DNA from: a virus
Strand: one strand, 5' to 3'
IMG/VR virus record: IMGVR_UViG_3300027631_002653
Coordinates: 1 to 64,000 of that record
Length of the DNA stretch: 64,000 bases
Positions within the stretch are counted from its first letter, which is position 1. Each line of letters opens with the position of its first letter. The notes beneath the pieces are model-generated. The model ran no database searches and had not been told where the DNA came from. It worked only from the letters and a program-made list of their open reading frames with translations. A program made the position numbers and the translations under genes. Positions 27,322 to 36,658 of the stretch are shown here, in pieces.

Positions 27322-27513
27322 ATGGAAAAAAAAGATATGACGTTAACAAGCGTAAAAGTAAAAAGCGACTTGTTTGACAACTTTAAAATTGCTTGTGTAA
27401 AATACAAATTTTCACTACAAAAACTTGCCGACCGTACAATCCATTTGTACCTTACCGATGATGATTTTAGAAAAAAAGTACATAACCACAACAATTTAGA
27501 CATTAAAGAATAA
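27322..27513 (+). CDS. Ribbon-helix-helix DNA-binding protein, small
   Basis: 63 aa. LTSVKVKSDLFDNFKIACVKYKFSLQKLADRTIHLYLTD fits an RHH fold in two parts: one basic beta strand (TSVKVK) followed by two helices. Likely a dimeric transcription regulator. It sits just before the glycan cluster, separated by 21 bases from the GT gene. Upstream, an AT-rich motif (27289-27302) may be its promoter. Confidence 0.7.
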   Translation: MEKKDMTLTSVKVKSDLFDNFKIACVKYKFSLQKLADRTIHLYLTDDDFRKKVHNHNNLDIKE

Positions 27514-27534
27514 ATAAACAACCAAATTAGTTAT

Positions 27535-28980
27535 ATGAATAATAGTTTTAAATATCTGCCAAAAGAGCAGCGTAAAAAAATTCTACTCATCTGTGATGAC
27601 ATCAGAGTCCATTCAGGGGTAGCAACAGTAGGAAGAGAAATAGTAATTCAAACCTCTCAACATTTTAATTGGGTTAATATTGGTGGAGCTATTAAACATC
27701 CCGAAGAAGGTAAACGTTTAGATTTATCTCAATCAACCAACGAAGCAATAGGAATAACAGATTCCTCTGTTACAATGTATCCTGTAAATGATTATGGTAA
27801 TCCTGATATTTTAAGGAATCTTATCAAATTTGAAAAACCAGATGCGATTATGTTAATTACAGATCCTCGTTATTTCCTTTGGTTATTTGCTATGGAAAAT
27901 GAAATTCGTAAATCAATTCCAATTACTTATTTAAATATTTGGGATGATTATCCAGCACCTTTATATAATAAACCTTATTATGAAGCTTGTGATTTATTGA
28001 TGGGGATTTCTAAACAAACTGTAAACATTAATAAACTGGTATTAGACGATAAATCTAATAGTAGAATTGTTAAATATGTTCCTCATGGATTAAATGATAA
28101 AAATATATTTCCTATTGATTCTAATCATGAAAAATGGAGCGAACTTCAGGAATTTAAAAAACAATTATTTAAGGGTAAACAATATGAATTTGTTTTATTA
28201 TTTAACTCAAGAAATATTAGACGTAAACAAATTCCAGATACAATGTTAGCTTATAGGTATTTTATTGATCAATTACCAATTGAACAAGCTAAAAAATGTT
28301 GTTTATTACTTCATACAGAATTAGTAACTGAACACGGAACTGATCTTCCAGCAGTACAAGAATTATTATTAAATGGTGAGCAATATAATGTTGTTTTTAC
28401 AAATCAAGTATTTAATAATTATCAGATGAATTTATTATATAATAGTACTGATTGTCAAATTCAATTAACATCAAATGAAGGGTGGGGATTAAGTTTAACT
28501 GAAGCTATGTTAGTAGGTAATCCAATTATTGCTAACGTAACAGGTGGTATGCAAGATCAAATGCGTTTTGAATTTGAAGATGGTACTTGGATTGATTTTG
28601 ATGCTGATTTCCCTTCAAATCATAGAGGTACAATTAAAAAGCACGGTGAGTGGGCCTTCCCCGTTTACCCAACCTCCCGCTCAATTGTAGGTTCCCCTCC
28701 AACACCTTATATTTACGATGATAGATGCGAATCAGAAGATGCAGCTGAACAAATTATGGCTGTTTATTCTTTAAGTAAAGAAGAACGTAAAGCTAAAGGT
28801 TTAAAAGGTAGAGAATGGGCATTAAGTGATGAAGCTGGATTTACAGGAGAACATCAAGGTAAAAGAGTTATTGAGGCATTTGATGAATTATTTGCTACTT
28901 GGAAACCAAGAGAAAAATTTGAATTAATTGATGTTAATGAAGTAAAAGATAGAGTTATAAACCATAAATTATTATATTAA
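27535..28980 (+). CDS. Glycosyltransferase, GT4-like (GT-B fold)
   Basis: 481 aa. N-terminal Rossmann domain begins KKILLICDDIRVHSGVATVG. The C-terminal donor domain carries LLFNSRNIRRKQIPDT and the EGWGLSLTEAMLVGNPI segment typical of the E-x7-E motif of GT4. Acts on a nucleotide-sugar donor; acceptor not known. Two bases before another GT4 gene at 28982, so the two may act in sequence on one glycan. Confidence 0.82.
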   Translation: MNNSFKYLPKEQRKKILLICDDIRVHSGVATVGREIVIQTSQHFNWVNIGGAIKHPEEGKRLDLSQSTNEAIGITDSSVTMYPVNDYGNPDILRNLIKFEKPDAIMLITDPRYFLWLFAMENEIRKSIPITYLNIWDDYPAPLYNKPYYEACDLLMGISKQTVNINKLVLDDKSNSRIVKYVPHGLNDKNIFPIDSNHEKWSELQEFKKQLFKGKQYEFVLLFNSRNIRRKQIPDTMLAYRYFIDQLPIEQAKKCCLLLHTELVTEHGTDLPAVQELLLNGEQYNVVFTNQVFNNYQMNLLYNSTDCQIQLTSNEGWGLSLTEAMLVGNPIIANVTGGMQDQMRFEFEDGTWIDFDADFPSNHRGTIKKHGEWAFPVYPTSRSIVGSPPTPYIYDDRCESEDAAEQIMAVYSLSKEERKAKGLKGREWALSDEAGFTGEHQGKRVIEAFDELFATWKPREKFELIDVNEVKDRVINHKLLY

Positions 28981-28981
28981 G

Positions 28982-30274
28982 ATGAAACCATTATTTGTTA
29001 TAAGTTCACCATTTGATACGTACTCTGGATATGGTGCTAGAAGTCGTGATTTAATTAAAGCCATTATTGAAACAGATAAATATAACGTTAGGCTTATGTC
29101 TCAACGTTGGGGAAATACACCCTTTGGATTTTGTGACGATAATCCTGAATGGAAATTTTTGATTGATTTAACCCTAATTAATAATCAACTTACACAACAA
29201 CCAGATATTTGGGCTCAAGTAACTGTACCTAATGAATTTCAACCAGTAGGAAAATATAATATTGGTTTTACAGCTGGTATTGAAAGTACATTATGTGCCG
29301 CTGAATGGATTGAAGGTTGTAATAGAATGGATTTAAATATTGTTTCATCTGAACATTCTAAAAAAGTATTTAAAGAGTCTAAATACGAGAAAAGAAATAA
29401 ACAAACAAACGATATTGAAGGAATGGTTGAATTAACTAAACCAATGGAAGTATTATTTGAAGGTGCTAACACAGATATCTATAAAGTAATTAATACACCT
29501 TGTTCATTAGATATTAAAATTAAAGAAGATTTTGCTTATTTATTTGTAGGTCATTGGATGCCAGGTGATTTAGGTGAAGATAGAAAAAATGTAGGTTTAT
29601 TAGTTAAAGCGTTTTATGAAACATTTAAAAATAAAACTAAAAAACCAGCATTAATTTTAAAAACATCTCAAGTAGGTTCATCTTATATTGATAGAGACGA
29701 AATTTTAAAGAAAATTAAACAAATTCGTAAAACAGTCAATTCAGATAATCTTCCCAAAATTTATCTTTTACATGGTGAATTTACAGATATTGAAATGAAT
29801 GAAATTTATAATCATTCTAAAGTAAAAGCAATGGTTAATTTAACTAAAGGTGAAGGTTTTGGTCGTCCATTACTTGAATTCAGTTTAATTAAAAAACCAA
29901 TTATAACAACAGGATGGAGTGGACATATAGATTTCTTAAATCAAGAATTCACAAATTTAATTAAAGGTCAATTAACTAATGTTCATCCAAGTACAGCTAA
30001 TCAATTTTTATTAACTGAATCACAATGGTTTTCACCTGATCATGGTCAAGTAGGTTTTTATTTAAAAGATGTATTTGAAAATTATAAAAAATATACTGAG
30101 GGGGCTAAACGTCAAGCATTTAAAAGCAAAAGCGAGTTTAGTTGGGATAAAATGAAAGATAAAATAAGCGAAATTTTAATTACAAATATTCCAAATTTCC
30201 CAACTCAAGTAGAATTAAAACTACCTCAATTAAAAAAAGTAGAATTACCTAAATTACAAAAAATAAATGGATAA
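28982..30274 (+). CDS. Glycosyltransferase, GT4-like (GT-B fold)
   Basis: 430 aa. N-terminal segment FDTYSGYGARSRDLIKAI resembles GT4 starts. Donor domain with YLFVGHWMPGDLGEDRKN and KGEGFGRPLLEFSLIKKPII (E-x7-E pattern). Pro/Leu/Lys-rich tail (LPQLKKVELPKLQK) is unusual. It overlaps the next gene by 8 bases. Similar in arrangement to 27535 but not obviously a recent copy. Confidence 0.8.
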   Translation: MKPLFVISSPFDTYSGYGARSRDLIKAIIETDKYNVRLMSQRWGNTPFGFCDDNPEWKFLIDLTLINNQLTQQPDIWAQVTVPNEFQPVGKYNIGFTAGIESTLCAAEWIEGCNRMDLNIVSSEHSKKVFKESKYEKRNKQTNDIEGMVELTKPMEVLFEGANTDIYKVINTPCSLDIKIKEDFAYLFVGHWMPGDLGEDRKNVGLLVKAFYETFKNKTKKPALILKTSQVGSSYIDRDEILKKIKQIRKTVNSDNLPKIYLLHGEFTDIEMNEIYNHSKVKAMVNLTKGEGFGRPLLEFSLIKKPIITTGWSGHIDFLNQEFTNLIKGQLTNVHPSTANQFLLTESQWFSPDHGQVGFYLKDVFENYKKYTEGAKRQAFKSKSEFSWDKMKDKISEILITNIPNFPTQVELKLPQLKKVELPKLQKING

Positions 30275-30722
30275 ATTAACTAATTGCCCTTGTTGTGGCT
30301 CGGATGCTTGTTTCGTAGATGAAACTACTCCTGACATTTTAACTTACTTTTGTTATGGATGTGGTTTTCAGACCAATTCATTGATGAAAGAAGGAGAAGA
30401 ATTTTATGAACAACAAATTTTAATGTTACCTGAACTTTATAAAGATTTACTTAATAAAGATGATGATGGGACTGTTTGGATGCCTTCAACAATCAATTTA
30501 CCTCAACAAGGTATGGTTTTTGCTAATGGTCCTTCTAAAGATGATTGGGGTTGGGCTGCTGTAAAAGCTGTTCCTGTTAAGGAAGAAGAAAAAGAAAAAT
30601 ATCCAATTCCAAATCAAAAAGGTAAATTTTATGAGTGGAGAATGGATATGACTACATTAAAAATGTTTGTTAAGCGTGACTATATGGAAGCACTTTCATA
30701 CATTGGTGTGTTACCTGAGTAA
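30267..30722 (+). CDS. Zinc-ribbon protein, hypothetical
   Basis: 151 aa. N-terminal zinc ribbon NCPCCGSDACF...YFCYGCGFQT (two CxxC pairs about 20 residues apart) followed by an acidic helical region and a W-rich segment (DDWGWAAVKAVPV). No named family. Sits inside the glycan cluster, but zinc ribbons are not informative about function. Confidence 0.7.
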   Translation: MDKLTNCPCCGSDACFVDETTPDILTYFCYGCGFQTNSLMKEGEEFYEQQILMLPELYKDLLNKDDDGTVWMPSTINLPQQGMVFANGPSKDDWGWAAVKAVPVKEEEKEKYPIPNQKGKFYEWRMDMTTLKMFVKRDYMEALSYIGVLPE

Positions 30723-30723
30723 T

Positions 30724-31341
30724 ATGAAGATAAGCTATGCAATAACAGTTTGTAATGAATTGAAGGAGATTAAACGTTTAGTTGATTTCCTTCTTTCTAA
30801 CAAACGTAAAGAAGATGAGATAGTGATCCTATTCGATCAGAGTAAGGGCACTCAAGAAGTAATAACCTATCTTGATACAATTAAAACAGAAGGATGTTTA
30901 GTAAGTAACCGCTTTGAAGGACATTTTGCAAAATGGAAGAATTTATTAACAACACACTGTACAGGAGATTATATCTTCCAAATAGATGCTGATGAGCTTC
31001 CACATATTAATCTAATTCAAAACCTACCATCCTTATTAGAAGCAAATCCCACAGTTGATATGTTAAGAGTACCTAGAGTAAATACTGTAGAAGGTTTAAC
31101 TGAAAAACATATTAAAAAGTGGGGTTGGAATGTAAACGAGAAAGGATGGGTAAACTGGGCTGATGGGCAGATGCGAATTTACAGAAATACTCCAAGTATT
31201 AAATGGGTTAATAAAGTACACGAAGTATTAGAGGGATATAAAACCCATGGTATGTTACCTCTTGAAGAAGAATGGGCATTATATCACCCAAAAACAATAG
31301 AAAAACAAGAAAAACAAAACAATTATTATAACACATTATGA
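30724..31341 (+). CDS. Glycosyltransferase, GT2-like
   Basis: 205 aa. Starts MKISYAITVCNELKEIKRL, typical of GT2 nucleotide-binding domains. The DxD-type motif is FQIDADELPH (residues 79-88). MRIYRNTPSIKWVNKVHEVL matches the acceptor side of such enzymes (H-E near the end). ATG 30724 is used: an earlier in-frame start would overlap the zinc-ribbon gene by 56 bases. Overlaps the epimerase gene by 4 bases. Confidence 0.82.
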   Translation: MKISYAITVCNELKEIKRLVDFLLSNKRKEDEIVILFDQSKGTQEVITYLDTIKTEGCLVSNRFEGHFAKWKNLLTTHCTGDYIFQIDADELPHINLIQNLPSLLEANPTVDMLRVPRVNTVEGLTEKHIKKWGWNVNEKGWVNWADGQMRIYRNTPSIKWVNKVHEVLEGYKTHGMLPLEEEWALYHPKTIEKQEKQNNYYNTL

Positions 31342-32327
31342 AAATATTAATTACAGGAGTAGCAGGATTAATAGGTAGCCGATTAGCAGATTGGATTACA
31401 GCAAATCATCCAGAACATGAAATTATTGGTATTGACAATTTAAGTGGTGGATATAAAAATAATATTAATTCTTATGTAAAATTTTACGAAATTGATTGTA
31501 AAGATAAAGGTATTAAAGATATTTTTGAAACCCATAAACCAGATTATGTTTATCATTTTGCTGCTTATGCTGCTGAAGGTTTATCACCCTTTATTAGAAC
31601 ATATAATTACCAAAACAATTTAGAAGCGACCGCAAACATTGTAAATGAGTGTATTAAACACGATGTTAAACGTCTAGTATTCACATCAACAATGGCTGTG
31701 TATGGTCATGGTACTCCACCATTTGATGAATCACATACGCCTGCTCCAATTGATCCTTATGGAATTGCTAAGTATGCTTGTGAAATGGATATTAAAGTAG
31801 CTGGTGAACAACATGGTTTAGATTGGTGTATTATTCGTCCTCATAATGTTTATGGTAATAAACAAAATATTTGGGACAAATATCGTAACGTATTAGGTAT
31901 TTGGATGAATCAATATATGAATGATTTACCAATGTCTATTTTTGGAGATGGAGAACAAAAACGAGCATTTAGTTTTATCGATGATTGTTTAGAACCACTT
32001 TGGAAAGCAGCAGTAGATAAAAAAGCATCAAAAGAAATTATTAATTTAGGTTCTAGTGTGTTTTATACTATTAATGAAGCTAATTCTGTATTAAGAGAAG
32101 TAATTGGTGATGGAACTTATATCCATAAAGAAGGTAGACATGAAGTAAAAGATGCTCACCCAACATGGGCTAAATCAGTTGTGTTGTTAGATTATAAAGA
32201 TACAACAACATTACATGATGGTTTAGAAATAATGTGGCAGTGGGCTAAAAATCAACCAAAGAGAGAACAATTTATTTGGGATAACTATGAGATTGAAAAA
32301 GGAATTTATACATTCTGGAAAAAGTAA
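31338..32327 (+). CDS. NAD-dependent sugar epimerase/dehydratase (GalE-like SDR)
   Basis: 329 aa extended SDR. Glycine motif GVAGLIGSRLADWI (residues 7-20), YHFAAYAAEG, a Ser-containing VFTSTMAVYG and the catalytic YGIAKYACEM (YxxxK). Converts an NDP-sugar, most like UDP-glucose 4-epimerase; the exact substrate cannot be read. Supplies a donor for the neighbouring glycosyltransferases. Confidence 0.88.
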   Translation: MKILITGVAGLIGSRLADWITANHPEHEIIGIDNLSGGYKNNINSYVKFYEIDCKDKGIKDIFETHKPDYVYHFAAYAAEGLSPFIRTYNYQNNLEATANIVNECIKHDVKRLVFTSTMAVYGHGTPPFDESHTPAPIDPYGIAKYACEMDIKVAGEQHGLDWCIIRPHNVYGNKQNIWDKYRNVLGIWMNQYMNDLPMSIFGDGEQKRAFSFIDDCLEPLWKAAVDKKASKEIINLGSSVFYTINEANSVLREVIGDGTYIHKEGRHEVKDAHPTWAKSVVLLDYKDTTTLHDGLEIMWQWAKNQPKREQFIWDNYEIEKGIYTFWKK

Positions 32328-32329
32328 AA

Positions 32330-33130
32330 ATGAAATTAAAAGATTTAATTAATAAAAGTTATTATGTTGCTAATGGGTATGTAGACTCAATTGAGAGTTT
32401 GAATATGTTAGAAAAATATATAACTCATAATTTAAATGTTTTAAAAGAATTTAAAGGTGTAATTATAGCTACTACTTATAAAGAACAAGATCCTAAATTA
32501 ATAGAAACAAATAAAATACTTTGGCAACATTATGTTCCTAATAGTATTTTAATTGATATAAAAGAAAATAGAGGACATAGTTTTGGAATAGCAGATAGTG
32601 AAAATGCTTTAATTGATTATTGTAAAGAAAATGATATTGATTGGATTTGTAAATCATCAAATGATGTTATTTTTCAAGAAATAATTTTAGATAAAGAAAT
32701 TAACAATGCTGACTTTTATTATTTAGAAGGAATTGGAATTAGTGGGATGAAACCATACGATTATGATTTTGATAGAATTAAAAACGAATATTTTTATCCT
32801 CAAACCAATTTTTACTTTATAAATGTTTCTAAAATTGATTATCTATATGATAAAGATTATGTAAATGAGACATATAAACAAATTCAACAACTAGAAAATT
32901 ACAATGGAAAAATTTGGGAATATATTGAAGGATGGACTTGTGAAGATTTTTTAAAAAATTGTGTTAATAGAAATAATCTAATTAAAGAACACATAGTCCC
33001 AGATGAAAAATATACTTTATTATTACACATTGTGAAAGATAATAATATTCAAGATTCAAGTTTTAAAAACATTATGATAGAAGGTATATGCCATCTACAA
33101 TGGCCTAATGAACCTATATTTAATATATAA
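32330..33130 (+). CDS. Glycosyltransferase-like protein
   Basis: 266 aa, AT-rich. Contains GVIIATTYKE, then WICKSSNDVIFQ at the place of a DxD-like motif (SND) and an aromatic acceptor region. Family not clear; the Ser-Ser-Asn-Asp motif may be a divergent DxD. Placed among glycan genes. Confidence 0.55.
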   Translation: MKLKDLINKSYYVANGYVDSIESLNMLEKYITHNLNVLKEFKGVIIATTYKEQDPKLIETNKILWQHYVPNSILIDIKENRGHSFGIADSENALIDYCKENDIDWICKSSNDVIFQEIILDKEINNADFYYLEGIGISGMKPYDYDFDRIKNEYFYPQTNFYFINVSKIDYLYDKDYVNETYKQIQQLENYNGKIWEYIEGWTCEDFLKNCVNRNNLIKEHIVPDEKYTLLLHIVKDNNIQDSSFKNIMIEGICHLQWPNEPIFNI

Positions 33131-33136
33131 TATAAT

Positions 33137-33727
33137 ATGAAAATAATACAAATAGGAGCTAATAATGGTAAAGATGAAGTATTTGATTTAATTAGTCAAA
33201 ATAGATTTAATATAGAATTAGCAGTATTAATTGAACCTATACCTTTTATTATTGATGATTTAAAAAATCAATATAAAGATTTAGATAATGTGTCTATAGA
33301 AAGTATAGCTATAAATGATGATCCTAATTCAACACATTTAACTTTATATTATATTGAAAATAGCAATTATGAGGTAAGTTCTTTTAATAAAGAACATGTT
33401 ATAAAACATAAACCTGAAGATGAAACAAATGAAATAAAATCATTAGATATCCCATGTATGACCTTTAATAACATTATGGAAAAATATAGTGTAATAGATT
33501 TAGATTATCTGTTTATTGATACTGAAGGATTAGATACTTACATTATTAATTCAATTGATTTTAGTAAATACAATATAAAAAATATTATATTTGAAACGAT
33601 ACATGCTGATGGTCCTTTTACTACTGGAAAAAATGCTGAAAAAACAAAAGAATATTTAATTAATATGGGCTATATGTTTAAATATAGTGAAGATGGATGG
33701 GACATAATGGCAATAAAAATAAAATGA
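33137..33727 (+). CDS. FkbM-family methyltransferase
   Basis: 196 aa. SAM motif KIIQIGANNGKDEVFDLI (residues 2-19), acidic strand-2 end AVLIEPIP, IESIAINDD and the late YLFIDTEGLDTYII (FkbM-type DVEGxE equivalent). FkbM enzymes usually O-methylate sugars or hydroxy groups. Smaller than many relatives. Overlaps the next gene by 4 bases. Confidence 0.82.
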   Translation: MKIIQIGANNGKDEVFDLISQNRFNIELAVLIEPIPFIIDDLKNQYKDLDNVSIESIAINDDPNSTHLTLYYIENSNYEVSSFNKEHVIKHKPEDETNEIKSLDIPCMTFNNIMEKYSVIDLDYLFIDTEGLDTYIINSIDFSKYNIKNIIFETIHADGPFTTGKNAEKTKEYLINMGYMFKYSEDGWDIMAIKIK

Positions 33728-34965
33728 AAATAATATACAGAATATCAGACGCAGGATATAGTAAAGTAAAACCAGAATATGTAAACAATGAAGCTTGTTT
33801 AAAAAATGCTTTAGAAGTATTTCCATGGAGTGAATATGATTGGTCTATTATAGCCGATAACATTTCAGAAGAAACAAATAATATGATTCAAAAATATATT
33901 CCTAGAAATTATATTAATTATGTTTCTGTAGGTCATGGAGCAGGTACTTTTAATTTAGCTTTAGATGAAGCATTACAATATAAGGATGACGAAATAGTTT
34001 ATTTTATTGAAAATGATTATTTACATTTACAAGGTTCACCTAAAATATTAGAAGAAGGATTTGATTTAGGAGCTTCATTTGTATCTCTATATGATCATCC
34101 CGATAAGTATAAAGATCCTTCTACAGGAGGTAATCCATATTGTGAAGGTGGAGCTGAAGATACTAGAGTATATCTTTCAGAATCATCTCACTGGAAGATT
34201 ACAAATTCAACAACTATGACTTTTGCTGCTAAAGTATCAACATTAAAAAAAGTAGAATCAACTTTAAGAAAACATACCGATACTAAGCATCCAAATGATT
34301 TTCAAATGTTTATTGAATTAAGACAAAATAATGAATTATTAATCACTCCAATCCCCGGATATTCAACACACGGAGAAACAGCTTGGTTATCACCTCTAAT
34401 AAATTGGAATAATATCCCAGGCAAATCATTAAATGACATTTATAAAAAATGGTCTTATATTGATGGTCATGGTGATAAAGGAACAGCTCATACTTATATC
34501 CCTGAATATGAAAGATTATTAAGTCCTTACAGATATAAAAAACCTAATTTCTTAGAAATTGGAGTTGCTTATGGTGAATCTTTAGAAATGTGGTATGAAT
34601 ATTTTCAAGGAGTTAAAATTCACGGAATAGATATTTGGGACAAAGAAATAGGTCCTTATTTAAAAGATAAAAGATTTAATATTAATATAGTAGATGCTAC
34701 TAAAAAAGAAGTATTAAATTGTTTAGAGGATACTACTTTTGATATTATTATTGATGATGGAAGCCATCGTTTTGAAGACCAAGTAGCAACTTTTAATATT
34801 TTAAAAGATAAAATGAATGCTGGGGGTATTTTTATTATTGAAGATGTAGATTGTTTAGATGAAAAACGAGATGAATTTATTAAGTTACATTCAAATTGTG
34901 AAATTATTGATAATAGATCTCTTTTAAAAAGATATGATGATGTTTTAATTGTTTATAGATTTTAA
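33724..34965 (+). CDS. Glycosyltransferase-like + SAM methyltransferase fusion
   Basis: 413 aa with two parts. Residues about 1-220 look like a GT-A-type domain (VYFIENDYLHL as a DxD-like segment, TMTFAAKVSTL). Residues about 245-413 are a class I methyltransferase: DKGTAHTYIPEYERLL, FLEIGVAYGESLEMWYEYF (motif I), IHGIDIWDKE, and IIIDDGSHRFEDQVATF, the signature of MycE/NovP-like sugar O-methyltransferases. ATG 33724 starts inside the FkbM stop. A fused glycosyl transfer and methylation step is likely. Confidence 0.78.
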   Translation: MKIIYRISDAGYSKVKPEYVNNEACLKNALEVFPWSEYDWSIIADNISEETNNMIQKYIPRNYINYVSVGHGAGTFNLALDEALQYKDDEIVYFIENDYLHLQGSPKILEEGFDLGASFVSLYDHPDKYKDPSTGGNPYCEGGAEDTRVYLSESSHWKITNSTTMTFAAKVSTLKKVESTLRKHTDTKHPNDFQMFIELRQNNELLITPIPGYSTHGETAWLSPLINWNNIPGKSLNDIYKKWSYIDGHGDKGTAHTYIPEYERLLSPYRYKKPNFLEIGVAYGESLEMWYEYFQGVKIHGIDIWDKEIGPYLKDKRFNINIVDATKKEVLNCLEDTTFDIIIDDGSHRFEDQVATFNILKDKMNAGGIFIIEDVDCLDEKRDEFIKLHSNCEIIDNRSLLKRYDDVLIVYRF

Positions 34966-34969
34966 TAAT

Positions 34970-35767
34970 ATGATAAGTTTAATTATACCAACATACAGAA
35001 ACCCTGATTATTTAGATATTTGTCTAAAATCAGCTATTGAAAATCAAGTCAATAATAATGAAATTATTGTAGCCGTAGACGGTTTCATTGATGAAAGTCA
35101 ACACGTATTAGACAAATATAAACAGCATATTAGTGTATTAGATTTGGGTGTTAACCAAGGTATGCAAACAGCTCTTAATTTAGCTGTTATGAATGCTAAT
35201 AATGAAACTCTTGTTATCATAAATGATGATAATGTATTGTGTAAAGATTGGGATATTATTATTGAAAATCAATCAGTAAATAGAACAGGTTCTGTATTCA
35301 CTATTAACCAAATAGAACCTACAGGCCCAGGTATATTTAATTTTCATGTTAAAGATTTAGGTAAAACTCCTAAAGAATTTAAATATGAAGAATTTTTAGA
35401 ATATGAACAAACTGTTAGAGATGGTAAATTAACTTTAGATGGGGGTATTTTTCCATTTGTTATATCTAAAAAAGACTATATGATTGTTGGAGGTTTTGAT
35501 ACAATTTATCAATCACCTTTTATATGTGATTGGGACTTTTTCCTTAAATTAGATTTAAATGGTGTACAATTTTACAGAGCAAATAATCTTAATTTTTACC
35601 ATTTTGGAAGCGCAGCAACTAAAAATGGTAAAGAAGGAGATAAATTTAAACAAACAGAATCACCAGCTGCTCAAACATTTATTTATAAATGGGGTATGTT
35701 ACCTCAATTATTTGAAAACAATAGTCATAGGCCTAAAGGTCAAAATATAAAAGGAATTGATTTTTAA
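34970..35767 (+). CDS. Glycosyltransferase, GT2 family
   Basis: 265 aa. MISLIIPTYRNPDYLDICL is a classic GT2 start; EIIVAVDGF and VIINDDNVLCKDWD (DxD) follow; a GGFDTIY segment and FICDWDFFLKL match the ED-type acceptor motif. Last gene of the main glycan cluster. ATG 34970 chosen over 34949, which would overlap the fusion gene. Confidence 0.85.
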   Translation: MISLIIPTYRNPDYLDICLKSAIENQVNNNEIIVAVDGFIDESQHVLDKYKQHISVLDLGVNQGMQTALNLAVMNANNETLVIINDDNVLCKDWDIIIENQSVNRTGSVFTINQIEPTGPGIFNFHVKDLGKTPKEFKYEEFLEYEQTVRDGKLTLDGGIFPFVISKKDYMIVGGFDTIYQSPFICDWDFFLKLDLNGVQFYRANNLNFYHFGSAATKNGKEGDKFKQTESPAAQTFIYKWGMLPQLFENNSHRPKGQNIKGIDF

Positions 35768-35814
35768 CTAGGATTTATAATAATTATTTCATACATTAAT
35801 AAAAAAAAAATAAA

Positions 35815-35973
35815 ATGGTATGTGGATTTTATAATAAAGGAGATAAAAAACAAGAGATAATTAGTCGCACTGTTACTTTATCTAGATTACAAGCGGCTAA
35901 ATCCTTTGCTGAACGCAAGCAGTTGCCTCTTAAATCATTTTTAAAAATATACGCTGTTAAAACAATACTATGA
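35815..35973 (+). CDS. Small basic protein (52 aa)
   Basis: ATG 35815; stop TGA 35971-35973 overlaps the next start (ATGA at 35970). Basic, with VTLSRLQAAKSFAERKQLPLK, perhaps helical DNA/RNA-binding. AAAAATAAAATGG precedes the start. Function unknown; supported mainly by overlap. Confidence 0.55.
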   Translation: MVCGFYNKGDKKQEIISRTVTLSRLQAAKSFAERKQLPLKSFLKIYAVKTIL

Positions 35974-36350
35974 TACCCTTTGGTAAGCATTTAAATGTAA
36001 AATCACGTACTAAAGACCCAACTGATAAAGATTTATTTATGGAAGTTGTGGGATTAGTAGATGAATGTTGGATTCGTTCTAACGTTATTGAAAATGAATT
36101 TGGTTTAGGTGTATCAGATTATGAAGAACCATTTTATTTAGTCATTGAAAATTTAATTTATATGCACTATGGAGAATGGAAAGGTGATATTATGTTATGG
36201 TGGTTATTTGAACGATTTGATGGAGATGGAAGTGTACTTCCAATTAATCTAAACGATCATGCTAAGGAAATCGAAGAAGAAGTATTTATTGAAACAGTAG
36301 AAGAACTGTGGGAATTTATTAAAAAAATAGAATCAAAATCAAAGTTATGA
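35970..36350 (+). CDS. Hypothetical protein, acidic
   Basis: 126 aa. MIPFGKHLNVKSRTKDPTD then an acidic helical region and aromatic IYMHYGEWKGDIMLWWLFERFD. Unrecognised. Overlaps both neighbours by 4 bases. Confidence 0.65.
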   Translation: MIPFGKHLNVKSRTKDPTDKDLFMEVVGLVDECWIRSNVIENEFGLGVSDYEEPFYLVIENLIYMHYGEWKGDIMLWWLFERFDGDGSVLPINLNDHAKEIEEEVFIETVEELWEFIKKIESKSKL

Positions 36351-36658
36351 ATGTAAGATATTGTAAAGGATGTGGTGAACAAATTCACCCAAAACGATTA
36401 GAAATTATTCCAAATGCTATAACATGTGTTCCGTGTTCAACAGTACAGAAAAAAGGAGCAGTAACATTATTAAAAGGAGAAGGAGACCATACTTGGATTG
36501 AAACTATATTTTTAGAACATGATGAGTATCAACAATATATGGCTGCTGAAAATAAAATGAGAAAAATTGCCATAAGTGCTCCTAAAACAGAATATAATGG
36601 AGATGAAGATTCACATGATAATCTACCATCACCAAGTGATGTTAAAATTGAAGACTAA
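36347..36658 (+). CDS. Zinc-finger protein, DksA/TraR-like
   Basis: 103 aa. N-terminal YCKGCGEQIHPKRLEIIP followed by ITCVPCSTVQKK gives a C-x2-C...C-x2-C finger of the DksA/TraR type, which can bind RNA polymerase secondary channel in larger relatives; the coiled-coil half is not present here. The remaining C-terminal part is acidic and disordered. Possible transcription modulator (inference). TAATG junction with the next gene. Confidence 0.6.
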   Translation: MNVRYCKGCGEQIHPKRLEIIPNAITCVPCSTVQKKGAVTLLKGEGDHTWIETIFLEHDEYQQYMAAENKMRKIAISAPKTEYNGDEDSHDNLPSPSDVKIED

